From DASSSY01 sp035708205 (GTDB lineage Bacteria > Bacteroidota > Bacteroidia > Chitinophagales > Chitinophagaceae), in the NCBI GenBank assembly GCA_035708205.1, contig DASSSY010000002.1, forward strand, positions 310,001 to 374,000: a stretch of 64,000 nt of DNA, given 5' to 3'. Under the pieces are notes generated by a model that was not told the origin of the DNA, made no database searches, and worked only from the letters and a program-made list of their open reading frames with translations. Of the stretch, positions 35,144 through 44,024 are shown in pieces (the first letter of the stretch is position 1; every line of letters begins with the position of its first letter). The position numbers were made by a program, and so were the translations under genes.

Positions 35144-35200
35144 TCTTAATGCCGAATTTTGAGAAACGGGAACCGGGCGGCGTCTTTTCGCGGGCGCGAA

Positions 35201-35238
35201 TAAAAAACAGCCGACATAGGTTCCTAAGCGGCTGTTTT
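35201..35238 (-). terminator. Intrinsic terminator of the beta-barrel gene
   Basis: Minus-strand AACAGCCG (35236-35229) pairs with CGGCTGTT (35213-35206), followed by TTTTTA. Confidence 0.8.
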
Positions 35239-35262
35239 GAAATTGGTTTTTCCGGTCTTTAT

Positions 35263-36006
35263 TTAGAATACAAACCCGATGCGGATACCGGTAATGATGC
35301 TTGGGTTGAGCTCATAGGTATCGCCGGTGGATTTTATGGTATTGCTGGTGCTGTGCCCGGCAATTGTGGTGCTGATCTTGGTTTTGCCTTCGTGGCTGTA
35401 CAAAAAGCCTAAACCGGCCTCCGCGCCAAGGTAAACGTGCTTGGCGATGTAATAATCGGCGCCGATAATACCGCGGATCCCGAAAGACAGCGCGCCGGGG
35501 CCTTTAACTTCACTGCTGAAATCAGCTAAATAAACATTGCCGTCGGTATTGTCCAGGTTCTCTTTTTTGCCGGAAATGCCGAATAGAAGATCACCGCCGA
35601 CGTAAGGCGATAAATTTGCCGTACCGGCGAAGTGTTTTTCGATGCCCAGGTTCAATAGGAAGTTGGTGTTGCTGGTTTTGTCGGTCCCTACCAGGCTGCC
35701 GTTGGAGCCGCCATAGATATTGTTTTTGTCATGGCTGAGCCCTAAGCTGAAGCCCAAACGTAAGGCCAGCTGGTCTTTTACGAAATAACGGCCGCGTAAA
35801 AGGCCGGAGCCGCCTTCGTTCAGCTTGAAATCGGCGTTGTTCAGGCCGCCGGCCAGGCCAAATTCGGTAGTCACATCACCTTTTTCGGCTTTTAAGTGTT
35901 GGTTAACGAAATTTTTGTTGGGGACAACGTCATCGTTGTTCTGCGCCTGAGCGGTAAAGCAAAATCCGCCGACGGCAAGTGCCAGTAAAATGAATGATTT
36001 TTTCAT
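35263..36006 (-). CDS. Outer-membrane beta-barrel protein
   Basis: A 247-residue protein with a cleaved signal peptide (ending F-T-A-Q-A-Q, about 22) and a barrel of alternating strands ending in a terminal aromatic (G-I-R-I-G-F-V-F), the outer-membrane insertion signal. Size and the N-terminal T-T-E-F-G-L-A-G-G point to the OmpA/PorT-like small-barrel group, but the precise family and any substrate are unknown. It is monocistronic, with a strong promoter and terminator, as expected for an abundant surface protein. Confidence 0.85.
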   Translation of the reverse strand: MKKSFILLALAVGGFCFTAQAQNNDDVVPNKNFVNQHLKAEKGDVTTEFGLAGGLNNADFKLNEGGSGLLRGRYFVKDQLALRLGFSLGLSHDKNNIYGGSNGSLVGTDKTSNTNFLLNLGIEKHFAGTANLSPYVGGDLLFGISGKKENLDNTDGNVYLADFSSEVKGPGALSFGIRGIIGADYYIAKHVYLGAEAGLGFLYSHEGKTKISTTIAGHSTSNTIKSTGDTYELNPSIITGIRIGFVF

Positions 36007-36049
36007 TCTGCGTAAAGATTTAAGTTGGTTAAAGGAATTAAAACGGGCG

Positions 36050-36082
36050 CAAAGGTAATGCGATTACGTTCATAAAAATCAA
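36050..36082 (-). promoter_or_regulatory. Promoter of the outer-membrane beta-barrel gene
   Basis: Minus-strand TTG (36082-36080), a 22-base spacer and TACCTTTG (36057-36050), 44 bases before the ATG at 36006. Confidence 0.6.
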
Positions 36083-36284
36083 TACCTTCTTAAATATCCC
36101 GGCGTTCAGAAGATTATTCTGATGCCGTCATTGACAAAATTTATGGTCCAACGGGCCGTTTTCAGGGCCCTGTTTTCCATGATGGGCTTTCGCGGAACCC
36201 GGCGGTTGATGTAAATCTGGAGTTAAGGCTTCCTTTTCGCTAAACTTTTTACAATTATCCCTGTTGATTCAGAAAGGCTTTGCT

Positions 36285-36338
36285 ATCCTGCCCGGCATTT
36301 GCCTGCCCGGGAAATGCCGGGCAGGATTTCATTTTTTT
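36285..36338 (+). terminator. Intrinsic terminator in the leader of the ThDP-enzyme gene
   Basis: ATCCTGCCCGGCATTT (36285-36300) and AAATGCCGGGCAGGAT (36312-36327) form a perfect 16-bp stem, then TTCATTTTTTT. The loop holds a second CCTGCCCGG (36302-36310) that can pair with the same 3' arm, giving a shorter alternative stem. The next gene starts 17 bases after it and no rightward gene lies upstream, so it most likely controls the 36356 transcript. Confidence 0.7.
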
Positions 36339-36355
36339 GATAAAAGACGATTAAC

Positions 36356-38155
36356 ATGAGCAAAAAATTAGTCAGCGACTATATTGTTGAACGTATTCAC
36401 GAATGGGGCATCTCCCGCATTTTTGGCTATCCCGGGGATGGCATTAACGGGCTTATCGGGGCGTTGAACCGTTCCCATAATATCTTAAACCTGGTCCAGG
36501 TGCGCCATGAGGAAATGGCGGCCTTCATGGCCTGCGCGCATGCTAAATATACGGGTGAGGTAGGAGTCTGCCTGGCGACTTCCGGGCCCGGGGCCATTCA
36601 CCTGCTGAATGGTCTCTATGATGCCAAAATGGATCATCAGCCGGTGGTGGCGATCGTGGGACAGTCGGCGCGTGCGGCCATAGGGGGTAATTATCAGCAG
36701 GAGGTGGACCTGGTTAATTTATTTAAAGACGTAGCGGGAGAGTATGTACAGATGGCCACAGTTCCCGCGCAGGTGCGTCATCTAATTGACCGTGCGTTCC
36801 GTATTGCGCAGTCTGCGCGCACGGTTACCTGTATCATCATACCCAACGACCTGCAGGAAGCGGGCTATGAAGAGCCCGTCCATGCGCATTCCACCATCCA
36901 TTCGGGAAAAGGATACTCCCGCCCGGTAGTGGTGCCGGAAATGCAGGATTTGCAAAGGGCTGCGGATTTGCTGAACGCCGGGGAAAAAGTGGCCATACTG
37001 GTGGGCGCAGGCGCTTTCCAGGCCGCGGACGAAGTGATCAAGGTAGCGGAATTGCTCGGTGCCGGCGTGGCCAAGGCTTTGCTGGGCAAAGCGGTGTTAC
37101 CTGATGATTTGCCGTTTGTTACCGGTTCCATCGGTCTTTTAGGGACCAAGCCCAGCTATGACATGATGATGGAATGTGATACCCTGCTGATGATCGGCTC
37201 GGGCTTTCCCTACTCCGAGTTTTTACCTAAAGAAGGCCAGGCCAAAGGTATCCAGATCGATATAGACGGCAAAATGCTGGGTATCCGCTATCCCATGGAT
37301 GTCAATTTGCAGGGCGACAGCAAGGCCACATTGCAAAAGCTAATCCCCTTATTAACCTCCAAAAAGGATCAGGGCTGGCGGAAGAAGCTGGAAAAAGAAA
37401 TTGAACGATGGTGGCGGGTCATTGAGGCCAGGGCGCAGAATACCGCTGACCCGGTCAACCCGCAAAACGTTTTCTGGGAGCTGTCGAAGCGCCTGCCCGA
37501 CAATTGCATCATTTCTGCGGATTCGGGTTCTACCGCGGGCTGGTTCGCGCATATCCTTAAAATCCGGAAAGGAATGATGGCATCGCTTTCGGGCAATCTG
37601 GCGACGATGTGCCCGGGAATGCCTTATACGATTGCCGCGAAATTCGCTTTCCCCGACCGGGTGGCTATCGGGCTTATTGGCGACGGCGCCATGCAAATGC
37701 TGGGACTAAACGGGCTGATCACCATTGCGAAATATTGGAAAGAATGGAGCGACCCGCGGCTGGTGATCCTGGTTTTAAACAACCGGGATCTGAATATGGT
37801 CACCTGGGAGCAAAGGGTCTTGGCCGGCGATACCCGATTTGAAGTATCGCAGGACATACCGGATTTTCCCTATGCGGATTTTGCAAAAATGATAGGCCTG
37901 GACGGTATTAAGATAGATCAGCAGGAAGATATTCCCCAAGCGTTGGATTATGCCATGGCGGCCCGCCGTCCCATTGTCATCGAGGCCTTCACCGATCCTT
38001 CCGTGCCCCCATTTCCCCCGCATATCACTCTTGAGCAGGCGACAAACCTGATGTCCGCTTTGGTAAAGGGCGATAACAAGACCTGGGACATTATCCAGCA
38101 GACGTATAAAGGAATTGTGGACGCCCTGTTTCCGGGTAAAGAAAATAAACGGTGA
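36356..38155 (+). CDS. Thiamine diphosphate-dependent enzyme, pyruvate oxidase/acetolactate synthase type
   Basis: A 599-residue ThDP enzyme with the three domains of this family. The N-terminal PYR domain has the proton-relay Glu in V-R-H-E-E-M-A-A (about 52). The middle domain has an FAD/ADP-type Rossmann fold (V-A-I-L-V-G-A-G-A near 215). The C-terminal PP domain has G-D-G-A-M-Q-M ... L-V-L-N-N-R-D, the ThDP-Mg motif (about 442-476). The lack of a C-terminal membrane-binding tail and the F-G-Y-P-G-D-G opening resemble pyruvate oxidase-like proteins of stress clusters. Substrate may be pyruvate, with quinone or O2 as acceptor, but acetolactate synthase is not excluded. It starts a rightward run of genes. 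Confidence 0.85.
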   Translation: MSKKLVSDYIVERIHEWGISRIFGYPGDGINGLIGALNRSHNILNLVQVRHEEMAAFMACAHAKYTGEVGVCLATSGPGAIHLLNGLYDAKMDHQPVVAIVGQSARAAIGGNYQQEVDLVNLFKDVAGEYVQMATVPAQVRHLIDRAFRIAQSARTVTCIIIPNDLQEAGYEEPVHAHSTIHSGKGYSRPVVVPEMQDLQRAADLLNAGEKVAILVGAGAFQAADEVIKVAELLGAGVAKALLGKAVLPDDLPFVTGSIGLLGTKPSYDMMMECDTLLMIGSGFPYSEFLPKEGQAKGIQIDIDGKMLGIRYPMDVNLQGDSKATLQKLIPLLTSKKDQGWRKKLEKEIERWWRVIEARAQNTADPVNPQNVFWELSKRLPDNCIISADSGSTAGWFAHILKIRKGMMASLSGNLATMCPGMPYTIAAKFAFPDRVAIGLIGDGAMQMLGLNGLITIAKYWKEWSDPRLVILVLNNRDLNMVTWEQRVLAGDTRFEVSQDIPDFPYADFAKMIGLDGIKIDQQEDIPQALDYAMAARRPIVIEAFTDPSVPPFPPHITLEQATNLMSALVKGDNKTWDIIQQTYKGIVDALFPGKENKR

Positions 38156-38156
38156 A

Positions 38157-39263
38157 ATGGACAATAACTTTCAGAGCATGGTACCTATTGAAAACGTAAT
38201 GCCTTCGGCTTACCGGGTCCCGACGGCCTCTCCGGAGTCGGATGGTACGCTGGAATGGGACAGCACGACCTTGATCCTGGTGGAAATAGATGCCGGCGGG
38301 AAAACCGGCATTGGCTATACTTACGGGGATGCCGGCATCGCCTGTTTTATCCGGGATAAGCTGGAGCGCCTGGTAATGAAGCAGGACGCTCTGGATATTC
38401 CCTTTTTGTGGAAAAAGATGATGGACGCCATTCGTAATGAGGGGGCCTGCGGCATGGCGGTGATGGCCGTTTCAGCGGTAGATAACGCTTTATGGGATTT
38501 GAAGGCGAAAATTTTAAACCTTTCCCTGGCGAAATTATTGGGAAATGCGCGAGAGGCCGTTCCTGTTTACGGGAGCGGGGCGTTTACTTCCTATTCCATT
38601 AACCGGCTATGCATGCAGATGGAAGACTGGATGAAGGAAGGGTTTACAAGCGTAAAAATGAAGATCGGGCGCCACCGGGACGAAGACTTATTCCGGGTTA
38701 AGGCCGCCCGGGAACGCCTGGGAGAACATGCGGAACTGTTTGTGGACGCCAATGGCGCTTACGATGTGAAAACCGCCTTAAAGCTGGCTGCTCAATTCGT
38801 GGATTGCGGCGTTACCTGGTTTGAAGAGCCGGTGCCTTCGTCAGACCTGGAGGGGCTGGCCTTTGTCCGTAGCCATTGCCCGGCGGTGATGAATATCGTC
38901 GCGGGGGAATATGGCTATACGCTTTCCTATTTCCGGGAAATGTTGCGGCATGGTGCCGTCAACGTCTTGCAGGCAGATGCTACGCGATGCGGGGGCATTA
39001 CCGGATTTATGAAAGCCGGCGTTTTGGCGGAAGCCATGCAAATCCCTTTTTCCTTTCATTGCGCCCCGGCGGCCCATGTTCATGCGGCGGCGGCGCTGAA
39101 CGCTTTTTATATCGGGGAATATTTTTATGACCATGCCCGAATTGAACAGATGCTTTTCGATGGTATGCCTGATCCTGTTTCCGGAAAACTGGCGGTAACG
39201 CTCAACAGGCCGGGCGCGGGCCTGGAATTCAAGCACCGGGATGCCGCGCCCTATAAATTATAA
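38157..39263 (+). CDS. Enolase-superfamily acid-sugar dehydratase/racemase (mandelate racemase subgroup)
   Basis: 368 residues from ATG 38157, one base after the preceding stop. The active site fits the mandelate racemase subgroup in order and spacing: K-x-K in V-K-M-K-I-G (about 164-166), Asp in F-V-D-A-N-G (about 195), Glu in F-E-E-P-V (about 222), Glu in A-G-E-Y-G (about 249), the Asp of Q-A-D-A-T-R-C-G-G and the His of F-H-C-A-P, then Glu in E-Y-F. Members dehydrate sugar acids (galactarate, gluconate, tartrate and others). The exact substrate needs experiment. The company of oxidoreductases suggests breakdown of an oxidised sugar or hydroxy acid. Confidence 0.85.
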   Translation: MDNNFQSMVPIENVMPSAYRVPTASPESDGTLEWDSTTLILVEIDAGGKTGIGYTYGDAGIACFIRDKLERLVMKQDALDIPFLWKKMMDAIRNEGACGMAVMAVSAVDNALWDLKAKILNLSLAKLLGNAREAVPVYGSGAFTSYSINRLCMQMEDWMKEGFTSVKMKIGRHRDEDLFRVKAARERLGEHAELFVDANGAYDVKTALKLAAQFVDCGVTWFEEPVPSSDLEGLAFVRSHCPAVMNIVAGEYGYTLSYFREMLRHGAVNVLQADATRCGGITGFMKAGVLAEAMQIPFSFHCAPAAHVHAAAALNAFYIGEYFYDHARIEQMLFDGMPDPVSGKLAVTLNRPGAGLEFKHRDAAPYKL

Positions 39264-39271
39264 AACAGATC

Positions 39272-42200
39272 ATGATTATGAATGACGAAATAATTGACCA
39301 GAAAATAAAGCAACATCAACCGTCTAACCAGGACACCCATCTTAACACCAGGTATGCACGGGACGTCAATGTCCCGGCCTTGGAAAAAGCGTTAAGAGAG
39401 AGCATAACAGGCGAAGTGCGGTTTGACCAGGGCAGCCGGGCGCTGTATTCCACAGACGCTTCCAATTACCGGCAAATCCCGATTGGTGTGGTGGTGCCAA
39501 AATCAGAAAAGGATATCCTCCAGGCACTGGCCCTATGCCGGGAATATAAGGCACCGGTAGTATCGCGCGGAGGCGGCACGAGCCTGGCAGGCCAAACCTG
39601 TAATGTCGCGGTGGTCATAGATATGTCTAAATATTTCAATAAGGTATTAAGTATTGATAAAAAGCAAAAATCAGTAACCGTTGAGCCCGGTATCGTGCTG
39701 GATGAAATGCGCCATGCCACGGAGCACCAGGCTGGCCTGACGTTCGGCCCGGACCCCGCGACCCATGACCATTGTACGCTTGGAGGCATGCTGGGCAATA
39801 ATTCCTGTGGCATTCACTCCGTGATGTCGGCATTTGAAGGCTATGGCTCACGTACTTCCGATAATGTGGAGTCCATGACCATTGTTACTTATGACGGGTT
39901 AAAATTGGAGGTGGGCGCTACTTCTGACGAAGCGTATGAAGAAATCATAAGGGCAGGCGGTCCCAAAGCGGCGCTGTATAAAAAGATCCATGATTTCCGG
40001 GATAAATATGCCGATATGATCCGGGAAAGGTTCCCGAGGATCCCCCGCCGGGTTTCCGGGTACAATTTAACGGAACTATTGCCGGAAAACGGCTTTAACA
40101 TAGCGCGCGCGCTTGTTGGCTCCGAAAGTACACTGGTGACGATCTTGCAGGCTACTCTTAAACTGGTCACTAATCCGAAGGCGCGCAGCCTGTTGGTTTT
40201 AGGCTATCCCTCTTTGCCCGATTCGGGCTATGCCGTCACGCGGATTTTAAAGCATAAGCCTATAGGCCTGGAGGGCATTGATGATATGCTGATAGAATTT
40301 ATGCGGAGGAAGGGCCTGAACCTGAAAGACCTGCCGCTACTTCCAAATGGAAAGGCATGGCTGCTTGTGGAATTTGGCGGCAATACGAAAGCCGGTTCCG
40401 ATAAAAAGGCAAAGGCGCTTATGGAGGCCCTGAAAAATGAGGAGCACCCGCCCAGCATGAGCCTTTTCGATGATCCTGCGCAGGAGCATATGCTTTGGGA
40501 AATTCGCGAGTCGGGTTTGGGCGCGACCGCATGGGTGCCCGGTGAGCCTAACGGCGGCCCCGGATGGGAAGATTCTGCCGTAGACCCGGAAAAGATAGGC
40601 GATTATTTAAAAGATATCCGGGAATTATTTACTCAATATGAACTGTATCCCTCCATTTACGGGCATTTCGGGCAAGGTTGCGTCCATTGCCGGGTGGGCT
40701 TTGATTTTATTACGGAAGAAGGCATACAAAAGTATAAGCAATTTACGGTAGAAGCTTCTCACCTGGTGGTAAAATACGGCGGCTCTATCTCCGGCGAACA
40801 TGGGGACGGGCAGGCGCGGGGCGATTTGCTGGAGATCATGTATGGCAAAGAGCTTGTGGAAGCTTTTAGGGAGTTTAAGGCCATCTGGGACCCGGATTGG
40901 AAGATGAACCCGGGAAAAATCGTGGATACTTACGGCCAGCTGAATGATTTACGTTTGGGCACCACTTATAATCCCCCCGAGCTAAAAACCCATTTTCAAT
41001 TCCCGGATGATAATTACAGCTTCGCGCGCGTGGCCAATAAATGTGTAGGCGTGGGCGCATGCCGCCGGCATGAGGGGGGAACCATGTGCCCCAGCTATAT
41101 GGTTACCCGAGAGGAAAGGGACAGTACCCGCGGCCGGTCGCGGATGCTGTTCGAAATGTTGAATGGCGAAGTGGTGAAAGGCGGCTGGCGAGATAAAAGA
41201 GTGAGGGAATCCCTGGATTTATGTTTAGCCTGTAAGGGTTGCAAAGGCGACTGCCCGGTAAACGTGGATATGGCCACTTATAAATCGGAGTTTTTATCGC
41301 ATTATTACGAAAGGCGGGTACGGCCGCGTAATGCATACGTCTTCGGCTGGATTTATTGGTGGGCCCGTTTGGCCTCCCTTATGCCCGGGCTGGTTAATTT
41401 TCTTACGCATTCCCCCCTTACCAAAAATGCCGTAAAATACCTCGGGGGAATATCCCCGCACCGGGATATTCCCCCATTCGCCGCCCGGACATTTAAGCGC
41501 TGGTTTAAGGATCGGGAAGTGACGGTTAAAGGAAAGCCCCGGGTGATTTTATGGGCGGATACATTTAATAATTTCTTCTTACCGGAAACCCTGGTCGCGG
41601 GGATGGAAGTATTGGAAGCCGCCGGGTTTGAAGTGATCACGCCAAGGCAATCGCTTTGCTGCGGGCGGCCGCTTTATGACTTTGGCATGTTACATACCGC
41701 GAAAAAGATGCTGCGGGACATCATGCAGGCCCTGCAAGACGAAATTAACCTGGGCGTTCCGGTCGTAGGGCTGGAGCCAAGCTGCGTGGCCGTATTCCGT
41801 GATGAGTTAATCAATTTGTTTCCCCATGATAAAAATGCGGCGCGGCTGGCGAAATCCGTCTTCACCCTGGCGGAATTTTTAGAAAAGAAGGCGCCTGGCT
41901 TTAAAGCGCCGCCTTTAAGCTATAAGGCCGTATTGCATGGCCACTGCCATCATAAATCCGTTCTGAAAATGGATGCGGAGAAACAATTATTGAAAAAGAC
42001 AGGGTTGGATTATGAATTGCTGGATGCCGGCTGTTGCGGTATGGCCGGCTATTTCGGTTATGAAAAAGGATTGCATTATAAGGTGGGGCTGGCAGCGGGG
42101 GAAAGGGTATTGCTCCCTGCCGTTCGCAATGCAGCGAAGGAAACGCTGATCATAACGGATGGGTTCAGCTGCCGGGAACAAATTGGACAGGGAACCGACC

Positions 42201-42424
42201 GGCAAGCGCTTCATCTTGCACAGGTGCTCCAGATGGGCCTTCGCGAACAGGACAAAAAAGAAAAACCAAGGCCTTATCCGGAAAAGGAATATGTGGCCGG
42301 GATGAAATTAAAAAAGACTCCGGGTCCCGGTAATCCGGCAGTGCTTGTCCTGGTTGGCGCCACGGTGCTGCTGGCCTCTTTCTTATTGATCCGGGAAAAG
42401 AAAAGGCGTCATTTTAAGCGCTGA
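39272..42424 (+). CDS. FAD-linked oxidase/Fe-S dehydrogenase, YdiJ (D-2-hydroxyglutarate or D-lactate dehydrogenase) type, membrane anchored
   Basis: A 1050-residue fusion. An FAD-binding type-4 domain (about 60-290, S-R-G-G-G-T-S-L-A-G-Q) and FAD-oxidase C-terminal domain are followed by two Fe-S motifs (C-V-G-V-G-A-C near 590 and C-L-A-C-K-G-C-K-G-D-C-P near 650) and two CCG domains (C-C-G-R-P near 795, C-C-G-M near 915). YdiJ-type enzymes oxidise D-2-hydroxy acids and pass electrons through the clusters to a quinone or other acceptor. A Leu/Val-rich helix with a basic tail at about 1018-1040 anchors the C terminus, which the usual members lack. Start at ATG 39272; ATG 39278 is equally possible. 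Confidence 0.88.
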   Translation: MIMNDEIIDQKIKQHQPSNQDTHLNTRYARDVNVPALEKALRESITGEVRFDQGSRALYSTDASNYRQIPIGVVVPKSEKDILQALALCREYKAPVVSRGGGTSLAGQTCNVAVVIDMSKYFNKVLSIDKKQKSVTVEPGIVLDEMRHATEHQAGLTFGPDPATHDHCTLGGMLGNNSCGIHSVMSAFEGYGSRTSDNVESMTIVTYDGLKLEVGATSDEAYEEIIRAGGPKAALYKKIHDFRDKYADMIRERFPRIPRRVSGYNLTELLPENGFNIARALVGSESTLVTILQATLKLVTNPKARSLLVLGYPSLPDSGYAVTRILKHKPIGLEGIDDMLIEFMRRKGLNLKDLPLLPNGKAWLLVEFGGNTKAGSDKKAKALMEALKNEEHPPSMSLFDDPAQEHMLWEIRESGLGATAWVPGEPNGGPGWEDSAVDPEKIGDYLKDIRELFTQYELYPSIYGHFGQGCVHCRVGFDFITEEGIQKYKQFTVEASHLVVKYGGSISGEHGDGQARGDLLEIMYGKELVEAFREFKAIWDPDWKMNPGKIVDTYGQLNDLRLGTTYNPPELKTHFQFPDDNYSFARVANKCVGVGACRRHEGGTMCPSYMVTREERDSTRGRSRMLFEMLNGEVVKGGWRDKRVRESLDLCLACKGCKGDCPVNVDMATYKSEFLSHYYERRVRPRNAYVFGWIYWWARLASLMPGLVNFLTHSPLTKNAVKYLGGISPHRDIPPFAARTFKRWFKDREVTVKGKPRVILWADTFNNFFLPETLVAGMEVLEAAGFEVITPRQSLCCGRPLYDFGMLHTAKKMLRDIMQALQDEINLGVPVVGLEPSCVAVFRDELINLFPHDKNAARLAKSVFTLAEFLEKKAPGFKAPPLSYKAVLHGHCHHKSVLKMDAEKQLLKKTGLDYELLDAGCCGMAGYFGYEKGLHYKVGLAAGERVLLPAVRNAAKETLIITDGFSCREQIGQGTDRQALHLAQVLQMGLREQDKKEKPRPYPEKEYVAGMKLKKTPGPGNPAVLVLVGATVLLASFLLIREKKRRHFKR

Positions 42425-42480
42425 GAAACGGGAACATGACATGTTCGGGGGGCTTATTGGCCGGCGGGCTTACGGGACAG

Positions 42481-42504
42481 GCAGGTCTTCCTGCTTTTGT
42501 TTTG
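42481..42504 (+). terminator. Probable terminator after the YdiJ-like gene
   Basis: GCAGG (42481-42485), loop TCTT, CCTGC (42490-42494) then TTTTGTTTT. A short but GC-rich stem, 56 bases past the stop. Confidence 0.55.
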
Positions 42505-42619
42505 CCGTGTTCCGGACCACGGGGTTGATGTTGCTGCCTGTTTTGAAATGATCAGAACCGGGGACGAAACGGCCGCTACAGGTATAACCTTTTAGATCAT
42601 TAATAAAATGAAATAAAAT

Positions 42620-42991
42620 ATGGAAACGATCGGAAAAAAAATATGGGCTATTGCTGAGGGATATATCCCTAAGGGCAGCACAGGACCCGGGCCGCAAATG
42701 ACAAGCCATGAAACGGCCTGCATTTTAAATCCCAACACCAGGGATGCGCATGTTATCCTTACCATTTATTTTTCAGACCGAGAACCGGCCGGCCCTTATA
42801 AGATAACTGTTCCCGCACAACGTACCCGGCATCTCCGTTTTAATAACCTTACGGACCCCGAACCGATTCCCTTGGATACCGACTATTCCAGCATTATCTG
42901 TTCGGACGAGCCGGTCGTGGTGCAGCACACCCGGCTGGATTCCCGACAGGAGGCGAACGCGTTGCTCTCCACGATTGCCTATTCCGGTTAA
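42620..42991 (+). CDS. ASRT-family protein (sensory rhodopsin transducer domain)
   Basis: A 123-residue protein that closely follows the Anabaena sensory rhodopsin transducer (ASRT) family: W-A-I-A-E-G-Y-I-P, G-P-G-P-Q-M-T-S-H-E-T-A-C-I-L-N, D-A-H-V, T-V-P-A-Q-R-T-R-H-L-R-F-N, V-V-V-Q-H-T-R-L-D-S-R-Q and A-L-L-S-T-I-A-Y. ASRT is a soluble beta-sandwich tetramer that binds the rhodopsin cytoplasmic face and has been linked to DNA or sugar binding. No microbial rhodopsin is found in this window, so the protein probably has a different partner here. It stands between the sugar-acid/flavoenzyme genes and the oxidase operon, with a likely terminator upstream. Confidence 0.9.
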   Translation: METIGKKIWAIAEGYIPKGSTGPGPQMTSHETACILNPNTRDAHVILTIYFSDREPAGPYKITVPAQRTRHLRFNNLTDPEPIPLDTDYSSIICSDEPVVVQHTRLDSRQEANALLSTIAYSG

Positions 42992-43066
42992 ATGTGCGGA
43001 AGCGGGAATGATATCCAAACGCGCACAACTTTCCCGGTAGGGCTTAAGGAATGAAAATTAGTATTT

Positions 43067-44023
43067 ATGACACATGCTTGCCAGATATTGCTCACTATAC
43101 AATCTGTTTTCGAATCCGCGACGGTCGAATCAGAAAAGGTAAATGCCCTTACCTTCCGTTTTATTATTGCAGGCTCCTTTATTTTTTTACTGGTCGCCGG
43201 CTTATTAGTTTATGTTTCCGTGAAATTCCGGGCAAGGCTTGCGGACGCGGAGCCGATACAGGCGCGGCGCAATATAAAGGCGGAGGTGGCCATGATCGGT
43301 ATTCCCTTTTTGATGGTCGCTTTCTTTTTTTATCTCACCATAAAAACGATGGAAGCGACCGAGCCGTCGGTATATAATCAGAAGCCGGACATTATCATTA
43401 TCGCCCACCAGTGGTGGTGGGAAGCGCGTTACCCGGCGAAAAACGCGGTTACGGCAAACGAGATCCATATCCCTGTTCAAAAGAAAATATTGCTTCGGTT
43501 GAATTCCGCCGATGTCATCCATGACTGGTGGGTACCTTCCTTTGGCCCGAAGATGGACATGGTGCCGGGTATCAATAATTATTTATGGCTCTATATCAGG
43601 AAACCGGGCATATACGAAGGTACCTGCAGCGAGTTTTGCGGGGCACAGCACGCCTGGATGCGTATCCGCGTGATCGCACAGGATACCGTGGATTTTCAGA
43701 AATGGCTCACGGCCGCGGCAATGCCTGCCCGGCAGCCAGCTACGGCTCCGGCTCTTTCAGGCCGGGCGATTTTTATGGGGCTCACCTGCGCCGGTTGTCA
43801 TGCTGTTAGAGGAACGATTGCCAGGGGCCGGGCCGGGCCGGATTTGACGCATCTGGCTTCCCGGAAAACATTGTTGTCCGGGAAGATGGAGAATACGGAT
43901 GAAAACCTGGGGAAATGGTTGAGCCATCCGCAGAAAATAAAGCCGGGAGCGCACATGCCGGATTTTATATTAAACAAGGACACCCTAACAGCTTTAGTCA
44001 CTTACCTGCATACACTTCAATAA
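43067..44023 (+). CDS. Cytochrome c oxidase subunit II with C-terminal cytochrome c domain (caa3 type)
   Basis: A 318-residue protein. Two N-terminal membrane helices (about 30-50 and 72-92) precede the cupredoxin CuA domain with Q-W-W-W-E and the full set of copper ligands: His in V-I-H-D-W-W (about 148) and C-S-E-F-C-G-A-Q-H-A-W-M (about 187-198). A cytochrome c domain follows, with heme motif C-A-G-C-H near 243 and axial Met in A-H-M-P near 302. It accepts electrons from the bc complex and passes them to subunit I. Subunit I begins one base after its stop. Confidence 0.95.
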   Translation: MTHACQILLTIQSVFESATVESEKVNALTFRFIIAGSFIFLLVAGLLVYVSVKFRARLADAEPIQARRNIKAEVAMIGIPFLMVAFFFYLTIKTMEATEPSVYNQKPDIIIIAHQWWWEARYPAKNAVTANEIHIPVQKKILLRLNSADVIHDWWVPSFGPKMDMVPGINNYLWLYIRKPGIYEGTCSEFCGAQHAWMRIRVIAQDTVDFQKWLTAAAMPARQPATAPALSGRAIFMGLTCAGCHAVRGTIARGRAGPDLTHLASRKTLLSGKMENTDENLGKWLSHPQKIKPGAHMPDFILNKDTLTALVTYLHTLQ

Positions 44024-44024
44024 A

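Larger units (their letters stand above)
36007..36355. other. Divergent region before the redox island
   Basis: 349 bases. The left end carries the beta-barrel promoter. The right end carries a strong intrinsic terminator that lies within the leader of the 36356 gene. TAAACTTTTT at 36241-36250 could be a -7 variant. No gene is supported. Confidence 0.5.
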
